This document shows positions 51,601 through 58,001 of a DNA stretch of 64,000 bases, in pieces. The notes beneath the pieces were generated by a model. It was not told the origin of the DNA, did no database searches, and worked only from the letters and a program-made list of their open reading frames with translations. Source of the DNA: Akebia trifoliata (lineage: Eukaryota; Streptophyta; Magnoliopsida; Ranunculales; Lardizabalaceae); contig CM030713.1 in assembly GCA_017979445.1 (NCBI GenBank), forward strand, positions 24,349,163-24,413,162, given 5' to 3'. Position 1 is the first letter of the stretch. Each line of letters starts with the position of its first letter. The translations under genes and the position numbers were made by a program.

Positions 51601-53502
51601 AATGACCCCTCACATGAGCATTTTCTGAGAATATTAATGGTTGAATAACCAAGATTGCTAATATTAAGTTTGACTTATGGGCTCACAAAACTCAATAGTC
51701 CATATGATAGTTACCAAATAGGAAAAGAGTGCGAAAAACAATAAGAGAAATTGAGATGATACAACCATGTGATACAGGAAACAAGAAAAAAGTGATAAAC
51801 ATTTAGGAAAATGGAAGAAGAAATAGGTGGAAAAAGTGTACAATACGACATTCACATGCAATGAAGTTAGCTAGTTTGGAGCGTTTATATCATTTTTAGA
51901 CTTGAAAATCACTCAAATGTGTACTAATAGAACATTCTAGATTCAAAAGAAGAAGATTGTGAATGTGCCGACTGATAGAACGGTCTGGATCTAAGTTACT
52001 GAATTCATTCCTATACCAAAGCATAGAGTGATACAAATTGAACCTGCTCGCAATATGGTTAATTCTAGGCCCATGGAGTTTAGCGAACCACAACCCAATA
52101 GATTTGTGAACCTAAACATAGCGGTTTGCTGAATTTTTCCATTCGACTTCGTCGAACTCAATATACAGAATAACTGAAATGTGAAGAAACAATGAATTTT
52201 TTGAGAAACTTGATAATGTCTCTTCATCTCCATTCTTTTTTATCCATAAAAGAGAAGTAGCTTAATAAACTCCCTTCTTTGTTTATGTGCTTCTTTCTAT
52301 TTTTCTAATGATTTTTTTTATATATTTTATATTTATATTTAGAATATAGATCATTATAAGTATTTTGTTTCTGTATAACAGAATTTTTAGCATTATGATT
52401 GTGCTTCTAACTTGCTGACAAGCTTCAATCTAGATAATAAAACACGACAATTATCTTCCCCCAATTTTTATCCCCCATAAAGAGTTGTTCAGATTCATTC
52501 TCGCGTGAGTCTTGAAGAACAATTTCAACTTTATTCCTTTTCTCTCCTCCTTTTTTTAAGAATACCCCTTCAACTTTATTGCCTTTTCTCTTTTACTCAT
52601 TTCCAATAGTACCCCTCCAACTTTATTGTTAAAGAATACCCCTTAAATTTTATTACTTTTTCTCTTTTACCCATTTTCAATAATACCCTTCCAACCTTAT
52701 TGTCTTTTCTATTCTACCATTTTTTCAATAATACTCTCCAATTTTATTATCTTTACCCTTCTACCCTTTTCCCAATGATACCCCTGCAACTTTATTGTTT
52801 TTCCTCTTTTACCCCCTTAACCCAAAAAGGATGACAGTGTTGTAGGCATGGGAAACTCTAGTTATATATGGGTTAACCAAACTAGTCAACCTGAGCGAAC
52901 AAATAACCAATTATCTCTACCTACCCCTACAAAACTAGGTTCACTTACAAGCCACGAACCGCCCAGCATGACTAATCCCACACAACCAAAAAAAACACAC
53001 ACACAGAGACAAATATTGCTAAATTTATAAACATTTCGTTATTAAAAGGAATCGTTCAAAATGAATAAAAACACGTATATAAAACCAAAGACAAATTCAA
53101 ACGTATTTCCATTGCATTTCAGGTGCGTCCCAAAAAAAATCTTGTAGATTTCCTTGTTCGTCAAAATAACCTCTCAGAAACCCTAAATCAAATAGCAAAG
53201 TAAGGAAACCAACCTCGTCCCCTGCAAATACACCAAATACGTATAAATACGAATAAAACAGCGTACATGAATCCAACCAATTCCGAGAATAAGAAGAGAC
53301 CCTAACCCAGAATAACGTTGACACCGAGAACATATCTTCGTATAAGCCATGAAATTCCTTCGACCTGATGAGGTTTCAGTGACGCCGTTACTCCAAATTC
53401 AGAAAGGTTTAACGGCGATGGCGGTTCGTTTTCCTGGTTGAGGAGACGATCGTTAGAGAAAACGTATTCGGCTGCTGCTTTGAGCCTCTGCTCATAGTTC
53501 AT
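13132..53502 (-). CDS. CHR10: CHR10-type SNF2 chromatin remodeller (ALC1/CHD1L-like), 17 exons, one frameshift
   Basis: This is an ATP-dependent nucleosome remodeller of the nucleus. Exons in transcript order: 53502-53307, 53221-53214, 49735-49657, 49546-49386, 49277-49143, 42429-42249, 36804-36669, 36525-36408, 35883-35794, 35476-35369, 35255-35052, 33037-32912, 32820-32166, 28604-28462, 26906-26757, 13393-13279, 13156-13132. All introns are GT-AG and the phases agree. The coding total is 2630 nt; one base lost in exon 13 brings it to 2631 (876 residues), close to the Arabidopsis length as I remember it. Motif I GDEMGLGKT has its Lys at 73. Motif II DEAQ is at 183-186. Helicase-C motif [10 protein letters not shown] is at 490-497. 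The C-terminus ([16 protein letters not shown] onward) resembles a macro domain, which in animal ALC1 reads ADP-ribose and restrains the ATPase. As sequenced, the frame stops after about 607 residues. The gene is divergent from RFT1. Confidence 0.9.
13260..13271. repeat. G12/C12 homopolymer beside a CHR10 splice donor
   Basis: Twelve G on the plus strand read as twelve C on the transcript strand. They begin a few bases after the exon 16 donor GTAAGTA. Such a tract is length-unstable and could affect recognition of this 5' splice site. Confidence 0.75.
13985..14920 (-). pseudogene. Nuclear plastid DNA mosaic containing atpB and ycf2 pieces
   Basis: The block lies in CHR10 intron 15. Minus strand 14580-14301 encodes an internal ATP synthase beta piece (from [14 protein letters not shown] to [11 protein letters not shown]) with few changes, including DQQ and MKV. 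It is joined at about 14300 to ycf2 sequence (HFQVVFDR, then NQYSID, then [16 protein letters not shown]) running to about 14130. Sequence on both sides (14581-14920 and 13985-14130) also looks plastid-derived, but I cannot name the source. Neither gene is complete, and stops interrupt ycf2. At least two and perhaps four distant plastid segments are fused. Confidence 0.85.
14301..14580 (-). pseudogene. atpB: atpB internal fragment (plastid-derived)
   Basis: About 93 residues of the N-terminal and nucleotide-domain-approach region of plastid ATP synthase beta are recognisable: [20 protein letters not shown] and [18 protein letters not shown]. The true N-terminus and the Walker A region are absent. 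The open frame extends on both sides only through unrelated fused sequence. Confidence 0.9.
15179..15320 (+). repeat. 5' LTR of Copia A
   Basis: Starts TGTTGAATAACTC and ends TTTTCAACT, directly followed by the tRNA-Met primer site. It differs from the 3' LTR at TATAG/TACAG, AGGAC/AGGGC and GACTA/GACTG. Confidence 0.93.
15606..15676. repeat. (TA)n microsatellite
   Basis: About 35 uninterrupted TA units lie in the untranslated leader of Copia A, between the primer-binding site and gag. Tyr-Ile repeat frames translated from it are artefacts. Confidence 0.95.
15700..16130 (+). repeat. Degenerate repeats in Copia A leader
   Basis: A motif of about 38 bp built on a TCTGCGATCANCA core followed by a GTTGTTTGG-like stretch recurs many times between the primer site and gag. 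Similar repetitive leaders occur in the Copia elements at 9003-12340 and 43640-48800. Confidence 0.6.
16221..17150 (+). pseudogene. Copia A gag, broken
   Basis: The frame starts MTSETSSSS at 16221 and runs through LDGPNYLL to a TGA replacing the usual Trp (about residue 45). It then shifts frame before [12 protein letters not shown] and [20 protein letters not shown] knuckle [15 protein letters not shown] near 17000 is intact. This is the capsid/nucleocapsid protein of the element. Stops at several places prevent translation as one protein. Confidence 0.85.
17155..19190 (+). pseudogene. Copia A pol part 1: protease, integrase, start of RT
   Basis: Protease has [12 protein letters not shown] (active D-S-G intact). 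Pre-integrase and integrase zinc motifs follow ([15 protein letters not shown]). The DDE core is HSDVWG, then FRSDHCTEY (degenerate), then [11 protein letters not shown]. Reverse transcriptase begins with a TAG where VGCRWLF should have Trp, then LKHNPDGS and [10 protein letters not shown]. It breaks at 19195, where Copia B is inserted. Confidence 0.9.
19196..19491 (-). repeat. 3' LTR of Copia B
   Basis: The 296-bp LTR sits at the low-coordinate end, so it is the 3' LTR on the minus strand. It contains multiple repeats of an AAGAATATTCTAGAAA-like unit. The adjacent CTCCCCCTCAAG is the complement of the polypurine tract. Confidence 0.93.
19499..23186 (-). pseudogene. Copia B gag-pol, most of gag deleted
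   Basis: The first codons read [15 protein letters not shown] and pass straight into [10 protein letters not shown], which normally lies after the gag zinc knuckle. About 250 residues of gag are therefore missing. Protease [11 protein letters not shown] is intact. Two nonsense codons are visible: TGA after FQD near 22570, and TAA before [10 protein letters not shown] near 20523. Frameshifts occur near 22020, 21785 and 21340. Integrase ([25 protein letters not shown]) and reverse transcriptase ([12 protein letters not shown]) are recognisable, and RNase H ends at 19499. Confidence 0.9.
23309..23604 (-). repeat. 5' LTR of Copia B
   Basis: Same length as its partner, with two single-base differences. 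The primer-binding site complement GGCTCTGATACCA abuts it at 23296-23308. Confidence 0.93.
23605..24870 (+). pseudogene. Copia A pol part 2: reverse transcriptase and RNase H
   Basis: Coding resumes after the nested element with [10 protein letters not shown]. It continues through [29 protein letters not shown], the intact catalytic box YVDDIVITG, and RNase H blocks TDADYA and CDNKSAIN. A frameshift occurs near 24190, and stops follow in RNase H (NLIT then stop, NPV then stop). The TSD AACAC is shared with the left half (KMNT|TIRV overlap). Confidence 0.9.
24879..25020 (+). repeat. 3' LTR of Copia A
   Basis: Equal in length to the 5' LTR (142 bp) with three transitions. It is preceded by a purine-rich tract and followed by the TTATC target duplication. 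Confidence 0.93.
25258..26540. repeat. Old diverged tandem duplication, unit about 500 bp
   Basis: Blocks at 25258-25710 and 25745-26215 share the same order of motifs: CAATTTCTC, GAGATTCC, CACTCTTCT, GTATATCAACT-like and GGTCAACCAT. A partial third copy carries TTCAACCATTTGTATGGTCTTCC near 26505. The copies are strongly diverged. They lie in CHR10 intron 15. A perfect hairpin CAGACATGCTG/CAGCATGTCTG occurs near 26115-26157. Confidence 0.6.
26874..27074 (-). other. Unidentified coding-like frame just before CHR10 exon 15
   Basis: The frame reads [20 protein letters not shown] and [13 protein letters not shown], preceded by a plausible acceptor ATTTTAG at about 27080. Its composition looks protein-like, but it fits no CHR10 segment that I know and is not needed for phase continuity. 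It may be a captured exon, an alternative exon, or chance. Confidence 0.3.
27917..28045 (+). mobile_element. tRNA-derived SINE-like insertion
   Basis: A tRNA-like head carries a good A box (TAGCTCAGTTGG, 27930-27941) and a weaker B box (GGCTCAAGTCT, 27975-27985). An A-rich tail follows. Flanking 8-bp direct repeats GCCAAAAT (27909-27916) and GTCAAAAT (28046-28053) differ at one base. This is the structure expected of a SINE integrated by LINE machinery. It lies in CHR10 intron 14. Confidence 0.6.
29085..30740 (+). mobile_element. 5'-truncated L1-type LINE remnant
   Basis: From 29085 a short RT N-terminal piece ([20 protein letters not shown]) is seen. A gap follows, then post-RT sequence ([14 protein letters not shown], in shifting frames). 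A zf-RVT region contains [20 protein letters not shown]. The C-terminal [20 protein letters not shown] precedes the stop at about 30629. It belongs to the same lineage as the other LINE tails in this window. It lies in CHR10 intron 13 and is opposite to the gene. Confidence 0.8.
30741..31190 (-). mobile_element. L1-type LINE 3' tail, inverted relative to the one before it
   Basis: On the minus strand, shifted frames give [14 protein letters not shown] residues, [11 protein letters not shown] and [18 protein letters not shown]. These are nearly the same C-terminus as the plus-strand LINE ending at 30740. The two 3' ends therefore face each other across the motif CAAAAGATTTTATTAGAG. Confidence 0.75.
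31200..32100 (+). mobile_element. Decayed LINE reverse transcriptase fragment
   Basis: Reading frames give [14 protein letters not shown] (the catalytic D of LINE RT block A) and, after stops, DDATLL near 31495, where the FADD box should be. No complete frame remains. It sits next to two LINE tails and may be part of one of them, rearranged. Confidence 0.65.
32166..32820 (-). other. CHR10: CHR10 exon 13 with one-base deletion
   Basis: The first part (to residue 600, ending DKDGKKF) and the second part (from [13 protein letters not shown] to EPTVIF) lie in different frames. They overlap at AAGTTTAGGTTAATCC near 32552. One extra G before AGG restores KKFEVNPTDLL, matching the family pattern. 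The exon is 655 nt, but its splice phases (0 in, 2 out) require 656. Without repair, seven foreign residues (RLIQRIC) follow and a TGA stops the frame at 32539-32541. A sequencing or assembly error is possible. Confidence 0.88.
33340..34252 (+). mobile_element. TRIM (miniature LTR retrotransposon), about 365 bp before insertion
   Basis: The 5' LTR runs from 33340 to 34029 and contains a 539-bp MITE plus its TSD. Without these it is 142 bp. The 3' LTR at 34112-34252 is 141 bp. Both start TG(C/T)TGAGTGTTGT and end CAACA. TGGTATCAAAGC at 34030-34041 matches the tRNA-Met primer site at 11 of 12 positions. GGGTGAGGAGGAG precedes the 3' LTR. The internal region is only about 80 bp with no coding capacity, which defines a TRIM. 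No clean 5-bp TSD was found. It is in CHR10 intron 11. Confidence 0.85.
33443..33981. mobile_element. Mutator-type MITE (539 bp) nested in the TRIM 5' LTR
   Basis: Termini read ATGGTTTAAAAT and ATTTTAAACCATG. Exact 9-bp direct repeats ACGCCTTCC lie at 33434-33442 and 33982-33990. The 3' LTR of the TRIM supplies the uninterrupted equivalent (AACACCTTCC), proving the insertion point. It shares termini with the element at 8153-8362. Confidence 0.88.
38102..39281. mobile_element. Foldback (long inverted repeat) element, 1180 bp
   Basis: The outer ends are GAGTCATGCTACTGGC and its near complement GC(G)CTAGTAGCATGACTC. Exact 9-bp TSDs ATTCAAGAA lie at 38093-38101 and 39282-39290. The two arms are inverted copies over most of their length, each with a purine/pyrimidine-rich block and copies of a GATTCGGTAGGTATCCTACCGAA-like motif towards the centre. 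The 9-bp TSD points to Mutator-type mobilisation. No transposase was seen. It lies in CHR10 intron 6. Confidence 0.88.
40691..41050 (-). mobile_element. L1-type LINE 3' tail
   Basis: The T run at 40691-40697 is the complement of a short poly(A). The minus-strand frame 40972-40787 ([15 protein letters not shown], then [17 protein letters not shown]) matches the C-terminus of the other LINE tails here. It is heavily 5'-truncated and lies in CHR10 intron 6. Confidence 0.75.
41761..42107. mobile_element. MITE with 8-bp TSD (347 bp)
   Basis: Long terminal inverted repeats read GAGAGCTTCTATTGGCACCC, continuing through AACTTTTACTTATTACACCCC, with a near-perfect complement ending at 42107. TSDs TAAAGAAA at 41753-41760 and 42108-42115 are exact, suggesting a hAT-type origin. 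A second internal copy of the terminal sequence near 42000 indicates a nested or rearranged copy. It ends about 140 bp from CHR10 exon 6. Confidence 0.88.
43060..43400. mobile_element. Solo LTR (341 bp)
   Basis: Starts TGTTGTGCAG and ends CTAACAACA, with TGTTGT/ACAACA inverted termini. Exact 5-bp TSDs AAAAT lie at 43055-43059 and 43401-43405. It contains ACAAGATTTACGTGGTCGGC, a sequence often seen in plant Copia-type LTRs, and a TATATATATA box-like stretch. No internal domain is attached. It is in CHR10 intron 5. Confidence 0.85.
43640..48800 (+). mobile_element. Ty1-copia retrotransposon C, heavily decayed
   Basis: A truncated 5' LTR end (about 43640-43710) is followed by GTATCAGAGCC, a primer site with a base change. 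A leader with tandem repeats comes next. Gag (44462-45400) has a CCHC-like knuckle lacking its last Cys. Protease reads DSSVSDHMT instead of D-S-G. Integrase (HTRLGY; HSDVWG) follows. The RT box reads YVND instead of YVDD, and RNase H ends near 48530. A polypurine tract AGGGGGGG at 48641-48648 precedes the 3' LTR (about 48650-48800). Dozens of stops are present. It fills CHR10 intron 5. Confidence 0.88.
44462..45010 (+). pseudogene. Copia C gag N-terminal half
   Basis: [20 protein letters not shown] begins the gag of this family, followed by [20 protein letters not shown]. Stops appear after SALT, in FLQFR and after FLMGQ. The matching region of the Copia at 9003-12340 starts MTLEQTIMTF, showing common descent. 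Confidence 0.8.
49990..50489 (+). mobile_element. L1-type LINE 3' tail
   Basis: The frame at 50045-50419 contains [20 protein letters not shown] (zf-RVT end), then [20 protein letters not shown] and [14 protein letters not shown], the same C-terminal plan as the other LINE tails. A short A run near 50484 ends it. It lies in CHR10 intron 2. Confidence 0.75.
51297..51393. repeat. Short tandem duplication
   Basis: Two adjacent copies of about 50 bp share TTGGAGAAGTG(T/G)CTAAGC and TTAGTCAACC. It is intronic and no function is evident. Confidence 0.7.
52525..52830. repeat. Minisatellite, about 60-bp unit, roughly five copies
   Basis: A unit reading AATACCCCTCCAACTTTATT followed by GTCTTTTCTCTTTTACCCAT recurs with substitutions and small deletions. 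It is pyrimidine-rich on the plus strand. It lies in CHR10 intron 2. Confidence 0.8.
53214..53221 (-). other. CHR10: CHR10 exon 2, an 8-nt microexon
   Basis: The minus strand reads TTTGCAG, then GGGACGAG, then GTTGG, giving a perfect acceptor and a usable donor around 8 nt. With one base carried from exon 1 it codes G, D, E. Exon 3 then starts ATGGGTCTTGGGAAGACT (MGLGKT). The three pieces form GDEMGLGKT, the invariant SNF2 motif I. Joining exon 1 directly to exon 3 breaks the frame and loses DE. Intron 1 is 85 nt and intron 2 about 3.5 kb. Confidence 0.88.
53307..53502 (-). other. CHR10: CHR10 exon 1 (start codon, helicase Q-like region)
   Basis: It encodes residues 1-65 plus one base. The start [11 protein letters not shown] is the first ATG of the frame. 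It is followed by [17 protein letters not shown], the SNF2 pre-motif-I block, and ends in GVNVILG. The donor is GGTTAGGG with the exon ending after the first G. No upstream in-frame extension of family type is seen, so this start is favoured. Confidence 0.9.
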
Positions 53503-53817
53503 CTCTTTATACGGTTTCGTATAATGTAAATTATACGATGTACGGCGGTAAAACTGGACCGTTTCTCTGCTATTTCAAGTTGCTTGGCTTGCGACTTGCG
53601 AGGGAGGGAAAATATTGGTGGTGGTGACGAATAAAATGTCATTTCTGCCCTTAACCTCGGTCTTATCTTATAAACTAGAGCAAAATACCTAAGTACCCTC
53701 ATCTTCCCACAATCTTCGATCTACATGCTCTTTAACCGATATGGTAAATTTCTTTCCCTGCAATTATATCTTCAATCAATTATATTCAACCTTACTTTAA
53801 CTTTTGATTAATGCTGT

Positions 53818-53951
53818 AGTGACCTCGGTGGGGGTCATCTTGACGTGGTGGTGCATGTATGGCAGTAGATGCATTTTCTCGAGATATGAGTAAAATGCAT
53901 CTATGGACATGAATGTGCCGCCGCGTCAAGGTGTCTCCTACTGAGGTCACT
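53818..53951. repeat. Hairpin-forming MITE-like element (134 bp)
   Basis: Ends AGTGACCTCGGTGGG and CCTACTGAGGTCACT are inverted copies. The homology extends inward (TCTTGACGTGGTGGTGCA against TGTGCCGCCGCGTCAAGG). The whole could fold into an imperfect stem. No clear TSD was found. It lies about 300 bp upstream of the CHR10 start. Confidence 0.7.
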
Positions 53952-56287
53952 CTAGCACGACTCTTAATTTTTCTATGAAATCTTTGATTTTTTTTACCTA
54001 AAATTTAATTATTTTATAATTTCCAAAAAAATCATATCTTACTTTGAGATTTGAAAGTTAAAGTAATGGAATTTTTTAGGTTGAAGATGACTGTTTTTTA
54101 AAATAGAAATAAAGTATTGATGATTGATTGTGAGGGAAAAAATCAATGTTTTTTATTTACTATTGGAAGATGAGGACGTTCAAATTGTTGATGATTGATT
54201 TAAGTGGGCATGCACCAATTTGAAAACATGAGCATATCCCAAATATTCTCCAAAATGATAAATAAATATTTGTTTGTGAGGATAATTTTTTTTGTTTTTC
54301 TCACATTGCATGTCATTTTTTCACCCAAGAGGGATAGACATAGGACAAGACAAATGGAGGAGATGGATTCTACGCAAATACATCCATTTATTCTTCTTCC
54401 ATCCATCTTTTTTTTTTTTTATTTCTTCATTTTCTTTTGCTTTTTCCCTCGATTGTTCTTCGCCATAACATCCTCTCCATTTAAGAATAAGAATAAGAAT
54501 GAAAGAGAGAGAGAGAGAGAGATTTTGGAGGATTTCATTTTATGATAGTCTATGTGGGAAAATGAAACTCAACTTGGTGGATTTTTAGATTAGGGTGAAA
54601 TTATATAGCAAATCAAATGTACAAGAAATGCGATTTTAGATGAAAAATGAAACTCCCACCACCATCTGTAATCAAACACACCCTAAGTAATTTTCCCTTG
54701 TAGGTATTTGGTGTCTAATTGTTTTGTTTTATCCATTGTTGTTGCACCACTCCCACTTAAACAAAGATGATTTGGAAAAGTCACGTCAGATCAATGAGTC
54801 AAACCAATTAAGAATCCAAGTGATCCGAAATATGAGTTTAGTGGGTTTGACCCTTGGGGTGGATTTGAATAAAAAAAATGGGATCGATTTGGTATCCCTT
54901 GATCTAAGAGAGATATGGATCTAATATGATATCCATTCCTATATTGGACTAGATCCGAATGATATATTGCTTTGAAATTTATATTTTTAAAATTAAAATT
55001 TTTAAAATATCCCTTTCCACTACTTTATTACAACGAAATCTCGTAAAATAATTAGATTATAATGGAAAAAAAATAAAATAATATAAAATTAGCAAAGAAG
55101 TAAAGCAAAAAAAAAAAAAATTGAACAATTTTAATTTATATGATTTAACTCAAATCAAGCAATTCAGTCGAGGATTCGTGTTTGGATTAAGTGAAAAGCA
55201 AAAAATGTTTCAGATATGATTTTATCTAATAGGATCCAAGTCGGATTCAGATCCCAATAGAAAAAATGGTTATAAATATGGACATACTCTAATACGGGCC
55301 GTGTTCGACTTATTTTGAGTCTAAAACCTATGATCACTCTACTTCCTGATTTCAAAATATTGTTCGAGATTGAGATAACTCAATATAGTTTAGTAACAAT
55401 TGGTATTTTGAAATTTTTGTTCGAGTCCTGATTGTATTTGGATTTTGATTTTTTTATTAAAATATTTATTTATAATTTTAATATTTCTTATCTAAAAAAT
55501 GATATTGTGAGCTATGACTAATAATATTTTATTAGTTTATGTATAAAATTTTACATAGTTATTTGCATATAAGTATATCTAAATAAATATTTGTAAACCG
55601 AGTTAAATAGTTCATCTTAGAAGACGAGATAACGGACGATTCAACTAGGTATCTATGTGGGGGGTGAGAAGGCCCCATTTGGAAATAGGAATCAGAAGTA
55701 CTTAAACCAATACTTCCCATCCAACTCATACTATCCTTCTCAACTGCATTTTATCCCAATTCTTGCCCATTGTGACCTGGTTTTAGCTTAGATTTTTCAA
55801 CATGAGTCCGAACGGATAGCCGAACCCCTTAAAGACAAAGACCATTCCTTGTCAATCTATACAACCTCGTTTTACGGTGAATTATTCTTCCTACTTCGCT
55901 TCTTTTAGCAGAAAGATTATTAATTGACGAAGCTTTCCACGAGACTAATCCTAATCAAAGCATAAAAATTAAAATTGTTGGATGACTACAAATTTACTGA
56001 TTGAAGATTGGTCTCCAATCCTTGATTTATTTAAATATTTTATTTATTTATTATTTACAAAAACCTCTAAAGATAGGTGTAGGGACAAATCATTAGGAGG
56101 AGATCAAGATGATTACAATCTTGGATGAGCTAATGTGATGAAGGATTCAGATTTATTATCTCGCGCAATTGCATTCGAGACACAAGTGATTTTATGAGTT
56201 TTAAAAACCTTACTTTCTACCATCTATGTTCCCTTCTACTTCTCCCCTTGCATTTAGTACATTAATAGAAATCTATATAAAAAAAAT

Positions 56288-56389
56288 GAAAGAGCTTCTA
56301 TTGTCACCCCAACTTTAATCTATTCTCCCATTTTCTATATTTTTAATTGGAGTATGATAAGTAAAAGTTGGGGTGTCAATATCACTTCT
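56288..56389. mobile_element. Small MITE (102 bp), same family as 41761-42107
   Basis: Starts GAAAGAGCTTCTATTGTCAC and ends with the complement of the shared core (AAGTAAAAGTTGGGGTGTCA). Direct repeats AAAAAAAT at 56280-56287 and 56390-56397 fit an 8-bp TSD but are low-complexity. A single end of the same family is seen at about 57040. Confidence 0.65.
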
Positions 56390-58001
56390 AAAAAAATTAT
56401 AAGCCATTACATTACAGACCGTAGATCATTTGCCTGGGGATACTCAGACCATAAATATTTTTCTTGTGTATCTTAAAGCAAATGATGTACAATTTTATGA
56501 TGGGACGTATGTTACAGGGAAGCATCAAATTACCACAATTCATTAAAAATATAAAAGACACTTTGAATTAAAATATGGATGAATTACCATTTTGTGTTGT
56601 TGAAATGACAAATTTCGAGTCCGATACACTATTCATATTAATTCCGAAAATATGATGAATCATTTATCAGTAGATTCGTTGGTAGTTATTTTTAATTTAA
56701 AGTGACGAACTCGCACTCATAAATTACCAATGAATTCGCCATTAAAAAATAAGGATATTTTTTTCTTTAAATTCACTTAAGAATTTGCCACTTTAATTTC
56801 AGTGTATTCGTCATTTAATACCAGTCACTTCAAAATCAAGGATATTTTGACTTTAAATTCATGAATGAATTCTTCGTCACTTTATTACTTGCGAGTTTGT
56901 CGTTTTAAATTAAAAATACCTACAAGCGAACTCCCTAAAAATGATTCATGCATGTTTTCATAATTAATACGAAGAGTGTATTGGAATTGGAATTTCATCA
57001 AAAGTTGTGCACGTTTCAGGGAAAATTCTTTAAAATAGAGAGCTTCTATCGCCACACCAACTTTTACTGCGAGCACCTCGAGATGTAGATGTGTGTTAAA
57101 TCTTAAGTGATTTCATTTGAATTGGGATTCTCTTAACAAAAACTAGTGTTAATAAATAATTGTTACCCAATCTCAGATGATTCAACCAAGTATTTGTGTT
57201 TGGTGTGACGAAATCCTGAAATAAAAAACTTGTCCGAGACCGAGACATATTGCCCGAGTTAATTCGGTATCGGGATCGGACGAAACCAACTCACAAACCT
57301 ATTTGAGACGTCCATGTATCGTGAGATAAGCGAGACGTCTAGGATGAGATTTTGCAAAATCTTATCCGAGACAAATGATACCTAACAATAATGAAAAAAT
57401 CGCGAGACAAATGATATGTATCGAATGAGATTTTTAAAATCTCGTCTGAGTCAAATGAGTTAAACATTCTTAACCCTATATTATTTCACTTAAATCATTC
57501 TTTCTTCATCTTTTCAATCAATTGAACAAAAAAAAGTAAGGTTTTAGGAGAAAATTTCATCTTCTTCATCCAATTCAAGACAAAATCGGATGAAGAAGAT
57601 GAAACATACATAACAATATAAATATTTAATTTATTTATTTTGACAGGTATATTATGAATTTTTTTTTTTTTTTTTTTAATTTTATGTTTTTTTGACTTCA
57701 TATTTTAATAAGAATTATTTCTGAATTTTTAATTGATTAAAAACCATTGTCTCAATGATGAAACGAGACAACTCGAAACGAAACAAGACGTTTCGTCCGA
57801 GTTAACTAGGTATCGAGGTTGAACGAGACGGGAAACCGAGTTTAAAAACCATAATTGTTCCTGCTTTTAAAACTGGACGATGATGGTCAGCAAGAATCCA
57901 GGGATCATCTCGCTAGGATGCATCCAAGAACGAAGTGATTTGACGAGTTGATCTCTTTTCCTCTCTACTTCCCCCCTGCAATTAGAACATTAGGATTTGA
58001 G

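Larger units (their letters stand above)
53503..58001. other. Intergenic region between the divergent CHR10 and RFT1 genes
   Basis: Promoters of both genes must lie here, CHR10 to the left and RFT1 to the right. I could not single out a defined TATA box. The region holds a hairpin element (53818-53951), a GA run (about 54503-54522), a small MITE (56288-56389), and a block near 57040-57860 rich in GAGACGAGAC- and GTTAACTCGG-like motifs that also occur in the MITE at 8153-8362. No gene was recognised. Confidence 0.6.

Noticed and set aside
53503..58001. A shared bidirectional promoter for CHR10 and RFT1
   Set aside because: The start codons are about 4.5 kb apart with several insertions between, too far to claim a common promoter from sequence.
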